Below the pieces are notes generated by a model, which was not told where the DNA came from, did no database searches, and saw only the letters and a program-made list of their open reading frames with translations. A program made the translations under genes and the position numbers. Of a DNA stretch of 64,000 bases, positions 35,156-44,382 are shown piece after piece (position 1 is the first letter of the stretch; each line of letters opens with the position of its first letter). The stretch is from Chitinivibrionales bacterium (GTDB lineage: Bacteria; Fibrobacterota; Chitinivibrionia; Chitinivibrionales; WJKA01), in the NCBI GenBank assembly GCA_014728215.1, contig WJLZ01000167.1, positions 1 to 64,000 on the forward strand, read 5' to 3'.

Positions 35156-35334
35156 CTGGCCTGCATCTCAGCGGTCATCACATGGGTGGTATGATCATCG
35201 GTATTAAACCAGAAAAGTAATTTATTATTATGAAGGGTGAAACATTCGGCAAGGGATGGCTTTGCAGTACACGGATAAATGCGCTTGTATTTCCGTTTGG
35301 CTTCGCTGATAAGTCTCTGCTGGTGCTTGTTCAT
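35146..35334 (-). CDS. Small hypothetical protein
   Basis: The 62-residue product starts MNKHQQRLISEAKRKYKRIYP and continues with ECFTLHNNKLLFWFNTDDHTTHVM. AAAGGAT precedes the ATG at a good distance, and the composition is that of a compact cytoplasmic protein with a basic helix and a strand pair. I have no function for it. It ends within the remnant described on the other strand. Confidence 0.6.
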   Translation of the reverse strand: MNKHQQRLISEAKRKYKRIYPCTAKPSLAECFTLHNNKLLFWFNTDDHTTHVMTAEMQASYS

Positions 35335-35508
35335 TGCATATCCTTTCTAAACGACTGGAGATACAAATGCAAAAGCAATGCCAATCCAAATATGCGCAAA
35401 TTGAGCTGTAAATGGGCGTTAAAGCGATTAAATGCGCAAGTTTTTCCGGGGCTTGATAGGAAATAAATGCCGGAAAAGAAGAATTGGAGCAATAGAGGGA
35501 GGGTGAAA

Positions 35509-37155
35509 ATGAGAAAGCTGGTATCAACTATCCTTGGATGCTTTGCTCTCAGCTATGGGAGCGTCTTTTTTGTTGATCCACAGAATGGGAGTATCAATAA
35601 CGACGGCTCCTCACAGAATCCCTGGTCGACTTTGCAGGAGGTAATCGACAACAACAAAATCGAGACCAGGCAACCGGCAGCCTATCCTTACCACTGGGGA
35701 GAGGCGCTCGAACCGAAGAATGCAGGTGCGCCAGTCAAAGCCGGAGACACACTTCTTTTAAGGACCGGGTTTCACGGCGAGATCACGATTTCACGGTGCT
35801 ACAACACCGATTTTATTACCATAGCAGCGCAGGAAGGGCATACTCCCGGCGCACTGAGCCTTAAAATCACCGGCGCATGCAAGTGGAGAGTTAAGGGTCT
35901 TGAAATAAGCCCCGAATTTGTCTCACCCTATGCAAAAGTGAGCCCGCTTGCAGTTGTCGAAAATCACAACTATTCCGGCCCGAGCAGGGAAATCTTTGTG
36001 GAAGACTGTTTTATCTATTCTCTCAAAGACGCTTCCTCCTGGACAATGAGCGACTGGGACACAAAATCCTGCAATGCGATCGGTGTTTCTGGGACTCACG
36101 TCACCATCCGCAACAATCACTGCAAAAATGTCAATTTCGGTATCAGTGTTTCGGGTGACAGTTGTTTGATCGACCGCAACACGGTCGAGAATTTTGCCGG
36201 TGACGGCCTCCGGGGGCTTGGTGATGATGAAACGTTCAGCAACAACCTGATCAAGAATTGCTATGATGTCAACTCTAATCACGATGATGGTTTTCAGTCG
36301 TGGTCGCGCACCGCAGACGGCGTCGGGAAGGGCACTGTCTATCGGATCAAGCTGATCGGCAATACCATAATCAACTACGAAAATCCCGATCAGCCGTTCA
36401 GAGGCACACTCCAGGGAATCGGCTGTTTTGACGGCTTCTTCGAAGACTGGGTGATAAAAAACAATGTGATAATAACCGACCACTGGCACGGCATCACACT
36501 TTTGGGTGCTTTCAACTGCCGTATAGTCAATAACACGGTCTGCGATCTCAACAATCAGAATCCCGGCCCCCCATGGATTCGGATCGGCGACCATAAAACC
36601 CGGGGATCAAGCAGCGGTTGCATTGTACGCAACAATCTTACTACAAGCCTCAACAGCAGCGATATCGGCGTTACTGAAGACCACAATATTATTATCAGCG
36701 ATCCGACAGATTTTTTTGTCGACTATGATGCTCTCGACCTTCGTCTTAAAGCAGAATGTGATGCTATCGATGCTGGAAATGAATCCCTGGCTCCCTCAAC
36801 AGATATCACCGGAACGCTCCGTCCACAGGGTTCCGGCATTGATATCGGCGCCTACGAATACACCGATACGGCAGTCGATCCGACCAAAGCTGCCGGTATT
36901 GGGGGCCACAATATTGCTTTTCACATTTCAACATGCTCCCGGCACATGGTTGTTTATCTTTCCGGTATGCGGAATATAAATCTTACTCAACTTTCGCTGG
37001 TTGATTTTCAGGGACAAAAGGTAATGGAATTTGTCTGCCGGAACAGGTATGAATGGCACGGCAAAAAAGCATATAACCCCGGCCCGGGGATATATGCCCT
37101 GACCGGGGTCATGGATAGAACAATTTTTTATCGGAAACTGGTCGTCACCGAATGA
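35509..37155 (+). CDS. Secreted right-handed beta-helix protein with C-terminal sorting-like domain
   Basis: From the ATG at 35509 (after GGGAGGG) the product has 548 residues. A signal peptide (RKLVSTILGCFALSYGSVFF) is followed by FVDPQNGSINNDGSSQNPWSTLQEVI, the common start of secreted beta-helix proteins, and by many short NN/GI-rich coils from about 180 to 430, as in pectate-lyase-like folds. The last 75 residues form a separate domain with QLSLVDFQGQKVMEF and GPGIYALTGVMDRTIFYRKLVV, similar to type IX-style or Fibrobacter C-terminal sorting domains. A glycan lyase or surface adhesin role is plausible; no catalytic residues can be assigned. Confidence 0.75.
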   Translation: MRKLVSTILGCFALSYGSVFFVDPQNGSINNDGSSQNPWSTLQEVIDNNKIETRQPAAYPYHWGEALEPKNAGAPVKAGDTLLLRTGFHGEITISRCYNTDFITIAAQEGHTPGALSLKITGACKWRVKGLEISPEFVSPYAKVSPLAVVENHNYSGPSREIFVEDCFIYSLKDASSWTMSDWDTKSCNAIGVSGTHVTIRNNHCKNVNFGISVSGDSCLIDRNTVENFAGDGLRGLGDDETFSNNLIKNCYDVNSNHDDGFQSWSRTADGVGKGTVYRIKLIGNTIINYENPDQPFRGTLQGIGCFDGFFEDWVIKNNVIITDHWHGITLLGAFNCRIVNNTVCDLNNQNPGPPWIRIGDHKTRGSSSGCIVRNNLTTSLNSSDIGVTEDHNIIISDPTDFFVDYDALDLRLKAECDAIDAGNESLAPSTDITGTLRPQGSGIDIGAYEYTDTAVDPTKAAGIGGHNIAFHISTCSRHMVVYLSGMRNINLTQLSLVDFQGQKVMEFVCRNRYEWHGKKAYNPGPGIYALTGVMDRTIFYRKLVVTE

Positions 37156-37218
37156 TCGCCGTGGCGGCATCACTTTTCCGTGTTTTTCCGACCAATGCGA
37201 AAAATTGATTTCGCTTTA

Positions 37219-40200
37219 CTAATAATTAACCATACACGTATCCGCCGACTGATTTCCCATGGTATCGGTAGCCATGGCAAATATTACGTTGCTACCGGCG
37301 GATAGCTGGACCGCCTCCGAGCTTCGATAGCTGTTTCCCCACTCCCTTGTTGCGGGGAGATCATTGATTCTCACGGTCTCCACTCCCGACTGATCGGTCA
37401 CTTCCACCTGTACCCAGATCTGCTGTTCCTTTGATGTTGAACCGCATACTGGATCGGTAAAACTAATGGATGGCCCCTGGGTGTCTCCTCCGGAGGTCGT
37501 CGTCGTATCGGTCGTCGTCGTGTCGGTACCGCTCGTATCCTGACTGTAGTAGATCACACAGGTGTCGATCGTCTGGTTACCGGCAAGATCATCCGCACGG
37601 ATGATTATCATATTCGATCCAGGGCTTAAGCTGATCTGACGATTGCTCCGATAGGTGATGCTGTCCTCCTGTTCACCATTATCATAACCGATAAGAACCA
37701 TTCCTAATCCCGAAGGATCGGTTATCCGGGCCCGTACCCAGACGTGCGATGAGTCGATTGTCGACCCGCAGGTGGGACTCACCACGCTGATCGACGGCCC
37801 CTGGGTGTCGGTGCCCGGCGTGGTCGTGTCGACAGTCCCCGTATCGATGGTACTGGTGTCGGTACCGCTCGTGTCTTGACTGTAGTAGATCATACAGGTG
37901 TCGATCGACTGGTTACCGATCATATCGAAGGCCTTGATTAAAATCATATTCGCCCCCGATGTCAGGCTCAGCGGCTGGTGAATGGCATATCTCGACGAAT
38001 CAGTCATTTCAGCAGGCTCCTCGTTAATCATCACCCGCTCAACGCCCGACGGATCGGTTGCCTGGATCTCGACCCATACCTGTTGCTCGATAACCGTCGA
38101 CCCGCAGGACGGATTCATCACACTGATCGACGGCCCCTGGGTGTCGGTGCCCGGCGTGGTTGTGTCGACAGTTCCCGTATCGATGGTACTGGTGTCGGTA
38201 CCGCTCGTATCACCATTATACATGTAGTTTACAACCATCGTAGCGGTTGTGCCGTTTTTATCCCTGGCGGTAATGGTAAGACTGTTCATTCCCGGTGTAA
38301 GTGTTAGTGGAGTAGCGAATTCAGCGCTCGAACGAATGCTGTCAACCGGGAAACTGGTATCACTGGTGGACACTGCAACCAGAGGTCTTTCGGCAAAGAC
38401 ATGGAATCGGAATACTATCGGACTCACGGTCACCGTGTCTCCCGGCTGGGGGTCTTCAACCACAATCATGGGAGGACTTCCAGCCCTGGTGGTGTCGGTA
38501 GATCCGGTATCCGGCGGCGCTATCACAAAAACGGTAATCGAGTCGGAATGGGCAATATTGCTTTCATAATCCCGAGCGGAAAAAACCAGGACATTGGGTC
38601 CCTCCGTGCAACTTACCCGGGCGGAATAGACACCGTCGAGGCCGATCTCCATCCGTTTTCCATTGACAATCACCGCGGCCACCCCCGAGGGGTCGGTTGC
38701 CCGTGCTGCAGCGGTAATGGTCGACGTTGTCAGGGTGTCGCCGTTATGTGGAGTAACAATTGTCAACTCGGGAGCGGTGGTATCGGCTGTAACAGTACCC
38801 GTACCGCTCCACTCCGCGGGAGGGACCGCACCACCGTGGCGGAGCAACGTATACACCGCAACCGCACTGCCGGATTCTCCCCGCAGCACCAGATAGTTGC
38901 CGCTGATGGTACCGTGAAAGGTAACTGGTGTACTGTCCGATGTCATGGCCTCCAGAACAAGTGTATCCCCCTTGACCACGGTGGAAAGTGTGTCTTTAGC
39001 CACCACGCTGTCACCATCCGAGTAAGAATAGCGGATCGTATATCCTGTAAATATATCCACAATCACATCAACCGACATGTCCGCATTTCCGAACACTCCA
39101 AGGGGTGCGCTGTCGACCCGTGCCGTATAGAGCCGCCAGGCACCATTGAACTGCATGTCCGAAGCCGTCGTATCGGTAGCTTCAGCAACAACCACCACCC
39201 AGCTCAGGGTATCATACACTCCCTTGCCGTCGGTCACCGCAACCGCAACCTTGTTGAGCCCCAGTGCTTCGGCGCCGGGGAGCCAGGTAATGATGCTGTC
39301 GTCGAGGCCCATTCCTATGGTAGAATCGACAAAGGAGAAGATAAGTGGATCGTTGTTGGCATCGACGGCATACACCGTATCGGTGTACTGCTCTCCCACG
39401 TTCGCCCGGTCGGTCATCCACGACGGACCGTGGATAAAGTAGGCCTGCAGGTTTTCATCCCTCACAACCACGGTAATGCTGGTAGTGGCATAGACCGTAC
39501 TGTCGATCCCCTGGGCCCTGAGACCGACATAGCGGGTACCGACCGCGCCGGTGGCGATCTCCAGCATGGGGCTCGATGTTGTTGTATCGTGAGTGCCGTC
39601 CGAATCGATATCCCAGGCAAAATAGCGGATTTTCACGCTGCCGGTAGTCGATGCATCGGCAAGAATCGTTATCCCCTGATCGGTTGAATTTGCAAAGACA
39701 ATGGATGGTTTCAGTGTTATGCCGCCCGATGAGGCGCTCTTTACTACAGGCACATCGCCGATATCCGACTGGCCGCCTTCAACCGCCTGAATACCACCGA
39801 TATCCATGCTGTCGCTCCCGGAGGTTACAGTCAGAGATACATCACCGCCACTGGGCACGCCGCTCAGTGAAAATGTTCCCGACGAATCGGTGGTATCGGA
39901 AATCACCCCGCCCACGGCAGTAACTACCGCTCCCGAAAGTACATCCTGAGTAGTGGCGGCTTGCTTACCGAGTGCAACCTGCCTTTTGGCCGTGCCGGTT
40001 GGTTTGAACAGACGCCCCGAGACCGTTCCTCCCATACGATCCAGAACGATCTGAACATTTTTTACTGTATCGTCCGACACCACGGTTGTTTCAAAGGAGC
40101 CGTATCCCATTCCCGGATAGGCGGCAAAAAGTTTCACCGTCCCGGGCTCTACTTTGCTGAGGAAAAATTCGCCGTTTGTCAGCGACATGTCCCTGGACAC

Positions 40201-40641
40201 TTGCCGTTCGACAGCAATACCCGCCATGATGACCGGCATACCCCCGGCATCCACAATCTGCCCCTGGATTGTTCCGTAGCGATAGGTAAGCTGCATGGCC
40301 CCGGCATCGGCAAGCACCGCACTCGCACCCACCGCAAGGGCCGCAGAAAGGGTGTCCCGGTAATCGAGCAGATGATAGTGTAGGCTATAAGTCCCCTCCG
40401 GTAAACCATCCAGAGTAAAAGAACCGTCGGTAAGCGAAACCGTCGAAAGTCCTCCCGGCTCCGCAACAACCGTCGCCCCGGGAAGGGCGTTACCACTGCC
40501 GTCGGTTACCGTTCCCCCAATCGTATATGTTTGTGTCTCCTGCTGTGCGGTATTCGACGATATACCATCATCGGTGGCACACTTCACTCCGATAAGTGCA
40601 CAGGTGGTAAGAATGATCCCGAGTATGCCTCGACCTTGCAT
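37219..40641 (-). CDS. Large surface protein with regulatory-like and Ig-like repeats
   Basis: The 1140-residue protein begins with a signal-like segment (ILGIILTTCALIGVKCATDDG); Cys21 might be lipidated, but Lys at -1 is not a good lipobox. Residues 35-300 hold three carboxypeptidase-regulatory-like beta domains (GTVTDGSGNALPGATVVAEPGG and similar). The middle has cadherin/Ig-like segments (YTDTVYAVDANNDPLIFSF). From about 770 four Ig-like repeats of roughly 100 residues occur (TDPSGVERVMINEEPAEM; GNQSIDTCMIYY), joined by DTSGTDTSTIDTGT linkers with paired cysteines. It should sit on the cell surface. The start follows GAGGAGGAG, next to a palindrome. Confidence 0.75.
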   Translation of the reverse strand: MQGRGILGIILTTCALIGVKCATDDGISSNTAQQETQTYTIGGTVTDGSGNALPGATVVAEPGGLSTVSLTDGSFTLDGLPEGTYSLHYHLLDYRDTLSAALAVGASAVLADAGAMQLTYRYGTIQGQIVDAGGMPVIMAGIAVERQVSRDMSLTNGEFFLSKVEPGTVKLFAAYPGMGYGSFETTVVSDDTVKNVQIVLDRMGGTVSGRLFKPTGTAKRQVALGKQAATTQDVLSGAVVTAVGGVISDTTDSSGTFSLSGVPSGGDVSLTVTSGSDSMDIGGIQAVEGGQSDIGDVPVVKSASSGGITLKPSIVFANSTDQGITILADASTTGSVKIRYFAWDIDSDGTHDTTTSSPMLEIATGAVGTRYVGLRAQGIDSTVYATTSITVVVRDENLQAYFIHGPSWMTDRANVGEQYTDTVYAVDANNDPLIFSFVDSTIGMGLDDSIITWLPGAEALGLNKVAVAVTDGKGVYDTLSWVVVVAEATDTTASDMQFNGAWRLYTARVDSAPLGVFGNADMSVDVIVDIFTGYTIRYSYSDGDSVVAKDTLSTVVKGDTLVLEAMTSDSTPVTFHGTISGNYLVLRGESGSAVAVYTLLRHGGAVPPAEWSGTGTVTADTTAPELTIVTPHNGDTLTTSTITAAARATDPSGVAAVIVNGKRMEIGLDGVYSARVSCTEGPNVLVFSARDYESNIAHSDSITVFVIAPPDTGSTDTTRAGSPPMIVVEDPQPGDTVTVSPIVFRFHVFAERPLVAVSTSDTSFPVDSIRSSAEFATPLTLTPGMNSLTITARDKNGTTATMVVNYMYNGDTSGTDTSTIDTGTVDTTTPGTDTQGPSISVMNPSCGSTVIEQQVWVEIQATDPSGVERVMINEEPAEMTDSSRYAIHQPLSLTSGANMILIKAFDMIGNQSIDTCMIYYSQDTSGTDTSTIDTGTVDTTTPGTDTQGPSISVVSPTCGSTIDSSHVWVRARITDPSGLGMVLIGYDNGEQEDSITYRSNRQISLSPGSNMIIIRADDLAGNQTIDTCVIYYSQDTSGTDTTTTDTTTTSGGDTQGPSISFTDPVCGSTSKEQQIWVQVEVTDQSGVETVRINDLPATREWGNSYRSSEAVQLSAGSNVIFAMATDTMGNQSADTCMVNY
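37787..38211. repeat. Two 89-bp direct repeats inside the surface protein gene
   Basis: The blocks 37787-37875 and 38123-38211 are nearly identical (only a few differences) and encode the DTSGTDTSTIDTGTVDTTTP linker and the start of the next Ig-like repeat. A third, diverged copy lies near 37470-37560. They are signs of recent duplication within the gene. Confidence 0.75.
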
Positions 40642-41163
40642 CAGCTCCTCCTCGTTTATAAACGTTTATAAGATTATGGCAAGTACTATTACCCACTATA
40701 AAATAGAGGGTGCAGGTAATCAATTAAAGAATATCCGGAAACCTGAAGGAAATAAAGCAGAACCATCCCTTTTTTGTTTTTATTGTCATAATATCCGAAA
40801 TATTTACACAAATCGATAAAGAATGAAATATGTATGACATAGACAAAATATAAATTAGCAAAAAGGGTGTCAATATCGGAGATTAATCCCTTACTAGAGA
40901 TGTAAATTCAGACTGGTTCGGCATATCGCCTATAATATCAACCAGTTACATCCTTATCATCGATTGTTATCGTCGAAAAATCAACGACTTACGCGGATTC
41001 CTTTTTCATTATTTCTTTGTTCCGAAAATGGGCGTCATAACAAAATGGCTGTATTTGCCTGTTTAATGGTTCCCGATCATTTTTATCCCCGGCCGATATG
41101 AGAAACGCTCTTGTAGATCATTTTAGGTCCGAAATATATTATAACTACCACGGAGGTATTTTT
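40642..41163. promoter_or_regulatory. Divergent region with a 16-bp perfect palindrome
   Basis: TTATAAACGTTTATAA at 40656-40671 is a perfect palindrome 14 bases upstream of the minus-strand ATG at 40641. It could be an operator or a hairpin hiding the start. The remaining 522 bases hold AT-rich sequence that must include promoters for both genes, but no clear -35/-10 pair and no gene. Confidence 0.4.
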
Positions 41164-42585
41164 ATGAAAGATTACAGGAAATCGGTTATTTTGGGAATAG
41201 TGTTCTTTCTCTTGTTTCACTCTTCTGCGGCATTGGAGACTTGGCAAAAGTCAATTGGCGGCATCGGATCGGAACGGGGCAATGCCATTATTGCTCTTCC
41301 CGGGGGCGGGTTCGCTCTGACCGGGTATACATCTTCGTTCGGTGAAGGAAAGAAAGATGTCTGGTTTATCCGACTCACCGGGACCGGTGATACTCTTTTT
41401 ACCCGGTCCTGGGGTGGTGGCGAAGACGACGAAGCTCATTCGGTGGTGCAAACCGCCGACAGTGGTTTCATTCTTGCCGGCTACACCGCTTCCTTTGGTG
41501 CCGGGGAAAAGGACGCTTATCTGGTGCGCCTTCGTAAAGACGGGGATACCCTCTGGACAAAAACCTTTGGCGACACGCTCGATGACATTGCTCATGAAAT
41601 AATTGTATCATCCGACGGCGGTTTTGTTTTTACCGGCATGGCCGGCCGGGTAGTTTCTTCGGGGGCAATTTCCTTTGACTACAATTACATTTACCTTGTC
41701 AAAGTAAACAGCGCCGGTGATTCGCTGTGGAGTAAAACGATCAAATGCGCGTCCTTCGATGCAGGTCACTCCCTTTGCAAAACGCCGGAAGGCGGATTTA
41801 TGATCACCGGATATCAGTCGTACGGTATGCAAAATGGCAGCCCCGGCGATTATGCGGATTTGGTTATTGTCAAAACCGACTCTCTGGGTGACACGCTCTG
41901 GACCCGGGTGTATAGCGGCCCGACAAATTACCGCTATGATGCCGGTAACTGTATCCGCCCCACTTCAGACAGCGGCTTTATAATCGCGGGCACCACCGAA
42001 TCCTTTGGTCAAAACTATCCCGATGTATTCTTGCTGAAAACCGATGCCCGGGGCGACACACTTTGGACAAAATCAATCGGCTACACCTGGCCCGATTATG
42101 GTCATGCCGTTTTCGAAAGACCAATGGGAGGTTATTACATTGCGGGTTCCAGTATCCACCCCGATGAAAGCGAATTTACAACCAATATTTATCTGATCAA
42201 GACCGATGAATGGGGCGATACCCTCTGGAGCCGTCACTTTGGCGAGCTGAATGTCCGGGATGTGGGCATGGATGCAGCCCCAACCGGTAACGGGGGAGTG
42301 ATTGTCACCGGCGCCTTTGGCGATTTTTCTTTTAGCGGTACCACATACGATGCGGCTCTCGTTTACCTGAATGATACTCCCGTTGCTATACAGACGGAAA
42401 AACCGGGGCCTGCAAAAAATTTATTTCCTCACAAAGAAACTATTCATGCCTGGGATCTCCGGGGAAGAAAAATCAATTATTCATCCATAACTTCACCGGG
42501 TGTATACATTATTAAGTACCGACAAAAAGCCCGGCGTTCCATGAAGAACATGATGCCCGACGGCCGGTCACGAATAATATATTGA
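41164..42585 (+). CDS. Secreted beta-propeller-like repeat protein
   Basis: The ATG at 41164, after GGAGG, gives 473 residues; the frame stays open to 41098 but without a start signal. A signal peptide (KSVILGIVFFLLFHSSAAL) precedes seven or so repeats of about 50 residues with the pattern GG-D-A--(V/I)--T-DGGF---GYT-SFG-G--D-(Y/W)L(V/I)(R/K)---GDTLW-----G, as in delta-60 type beta-propellers of surface proteins. The last 60 residues (IHAWDLRGRKINYSS, SPGVYIIKYRQK) look like a C-terminal sorting domain, suggesting secretion to the cell surface. No catalytic site is apparent. Confidence 0.75.
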   Translation: MKDYRKSVILGIVFFLLFHSSAALETWQKSIGGIGSERGNAIIALPGGGFALTGYTSSFGEGKKDVWFIRLTGTGDTLFTRSWGGGEDDEAHSVVQTADSGFILAGYTASFGAGEKDAYLVRLRKDGDTLWTKTFGDTLDDIAHEIIVSSDGGFVFTGMAGRVVSSGAISFDYNYIYLVKVNSAGDSLWSKTIKCASFDAGHSLCKTPEGGFMITGYQSYGMQNGSPGDYADLVIVKTDSLGDTLWTRVYSGPTNYRYDAGNCIRPTSDSGFIIAGTTESFGQNYPDVFLLKTDARGDTLWTKSIGYTWPDYGHAVFERPMGGYYIAGSSIHPDESEFTTNIYLIKTDEWGDTLWSRHFGELNVRDVGMDAAPTGNGGVIVTGAFGDFSFSGTTYDAALVYLNDTPVAIQTEKPGPAKNLFPHKETIHAWDLRGRKINYSSITSPGVYIIKYRQKARRSMKNMMPDGRSRIIY

Positions 42586-43046
42586 ACTTTCGAAAGGCCG
42601 AATTATTTGGAAAGGAATTCCATCCCTTTAAATCTCTTCTAAGGAAAATGCTTGATTATATGCTATGCCGAAAGGCTGGCATAGAAAGAGCAAATACCCG
42701 CAGGTCGTTACCTGCAACAAACCGTTTAGCCACACCGGGCAATGTGCATTCCACTTTGGCTCGGGACTTCCGGGTCGGACCACCAATAATCCTGTTTCCA
42801 CTCTAAAATCGCCTATTCTTCCATTTTCTAACCGCTTAACCATCCTCTTACGCTTCGATTTGCCCCTCAAAATCTCCCTTGTAAGCCCTTGAAACTGACG
42901 CATTAATCGCTTAAAACCAAAAAATTATTACTTTAAAATCAGGTATTATATCGATCTGGGAATATGTAGCAGAACCCGGTTCAGGACCAAAACAATCGAC
43001 TTCTGCGACGGATGAAGTTGTTTCAGGGGATATAGTCCGGTATCGT
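42586..43046. other. Gene-free region with hairpins, possibly derived from a repeat
   Basis: A 461-base stretch between two genes. CTATGCC (42663) and GGCATAG (42678) form one hairpin and GCAGGT/ACCTGC (42700-42715) another. A minus-strand open frame (42628-42903) and a plus-strand frame are both weak, without binding sites. I see no identifiable function. Confidence 0.3.
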
Positions 43047-43802
43047 TCACTCTCCCAACGGCTCCTCCCCCGGCCCAAGCTTCCGGTTGCTTACCCGTTT
43101 GCCGGCCTTGTATTCCCTGAAAAAGCGGACCCGGCCGTCTTCGGAGTATACTACATATTCCCCCGTGCCCTCTCTCACTTTTCCCGAAAGCTTTCCTTTG
43201 GGAGTGAAAAAATCGGCATTCTCCATGGCGCCCTCGGAATACGTTGCCCAGTACCGCGCACTGCCGGAAAGGAAATATTCCCGTATTTCAACAATTTCAC
43301 CGTTTTCGTATACCGTGCTGTCCTTGCGCGTCCCGTCTTCACGCCAGGTTTGACTCAGACCGTGTTGTTTGCCGTCTTTGGAGTTGCAGATTGCCTTTTT
43401 TTTACCATTTTTAAAAAAAGATTTTGCTTCACCATGAGACTTGCCATTTTTCATTCTGCTTAATGTAAGGGTGTCACCTTCATTCGACAAAGTTATGCTA
43501 AACCCATCCTGAATAGCCCTAACTTTAAGCTTTCCATCTGGGTAATACGTAAGTGATGTATCTGTGATCGAGCCTTTTTGATAGTGCATAACCGACATGA
43601 GTGTTCCGTCTTCATACCATTCGATCTGCTTTCCATGCAGTTCTCCGTTCATGTATCTGTCACATGCGATTGGTTTCCCTTTTTCACTCCATGTTGAGCA
43701 TGTCACCATGGTATCGGATGAAACGATAGTTGTATCGCATACATATTCTCCACAAACTATACTTTGTAAAATTATTAGTAGCGTAAATATGAACTTAGGC
43801 AT
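43047..43802 (-). CDS. Secreted MORN-repeat (YwqK-like) protein
   Basis: The 251-residue product has a signal peptide (PKFIFTLLIILQSIVCG) and about eight MORN_2-type repeats of roughly 23 residues, such as NGELHGKQIEWYEDGTLMSVMHYQKG and DGKQHGLSQTWREDGTRKDSTVYENG. Such proteins are often called YwqK-family antitoxins and are frequent downstream of toxins as immunity proteins. I chose the ATG at 43802; an ATG at 43814 overlaps the previous gene by 20 bases. It is the last gene of a possible effector operon. The signal peptide would place it in the periplasm. Confidence 0.75.
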   Translation of the reverse strand: MPKFIFTLLIILQSIVCGEYVCDTTIVSSDTMVTCSTWSEKGKPIACDRYMNGELHGKQIEWYEDGTLMSVMHYQKGSITDTSLTYYPDGKLKVRAIQDGFSITLSNEGDTLTLSRMKNGKSHGEAKSFFKNGKKKAICNSKDGKQHGLSQTWREDGTRKDSTVYENGEIVEIREYFLSGSARYWATYSEGAMENADFFTPKGKLSGKVREGTGEYVVYSEDGRVRFFREYKAGKRVSNRKLGPGEEPLGE

Positions 43803-44382
43803 ATCGTATCTCATTCCTTCTAAGGATCGTTCTTACTTCTCGAGAATAACTTGCTTTTGCCTGCTCAAGCCCCTCTACATTTTCTCCAAAACGAAGCACT
43901 CTCCTGATCCCCTCCTCAAGCAACTTACCATCGGGATCTTCAGAAACATAACTCACGGTACTCCGCAATATCCACTTCAATTCATGCCTGGACCCGGCGG
44001 ATTTCAGCACTGTGATTATGGCATCAAAATCATCCGGTTCGACCGATGGTTTTCCTGTTCGTAATGAGCCGAAAAATGTAATGCTACAGGGAGTGTTCAA
44101 AACCACTATCTCGTTTGACCCTGCAAGATCAGATGGAATAATATATTCTACTTTGAGAGAGAGAAGGGGGTTCTCGGTTTTATTCCTCCGCCTGAAGAAG
44201 CCCTCCTGCGTTGATACTGTTTCTGGAATTAAGCGATCACGATCATTCTTTCCCCGCCACCGCCCCTTTCGACTCAAGATACCGGGCAATTTCAGCGTGT
44301 TCATTATATTCAGACATTCCCATTTGACGGGCTTCCTCGGTCCCGTATTGACGGGCAACATCCAGCGCGGTAAAGCCATCAT
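43795..44382 (-). CDS. Hypothetical protein with ITVLKS module, start uncertain
   Basis: The frame is open for 195 codons but the first 46 overlap the ankyrin gene and are probably not coding. No ATG or GTG with a binding site is found in the next 50 codons; GTG at EIVVLN is the first candidate, so the gene may be partly broken. The segment FDAIITVLKSAGSRHELKWIL resembles EDAVITVLKSCRHDMEFEKIV at the end of the 1083-residue upstream protein. That suggests a detached copy of that protein's C-terminal module. Function unknown. Confidence 0.45.
   Translation of the reverse strand: MMALPRWMLPVNTGPRKPVKWECLNIMNTLKLPGILSRKGRWRGKNDRDRLIPETVSTQEGFFRRRNKTENPLLSLKVEYIIPSDLAGSNEIVVLNTPCSITFFGSLRTGKPSVEPDDFDAIITVLKSAGSRHELKWILRSTVSYVSEDPDGKLLEEGIRRVLRFGENVEGLEQAKASYSREVRTILRRNEIRYA

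Noticed and set aside
37219-40641. Long plus-strand open frames inside the surface protein gene (up to 428 codons)
   Set aside because: They are antisense shadows produced by the repeated GC-rich codons of the surface protein; their products are rich in His, Arg and Gly and have no motif.
42628-42903. 91-codon minus-strand gene with a basic N-terminus
   Set aside because: No ribosome binding site, two hairpins within it, and unusual composition; probably a repeat-derived open stretch.
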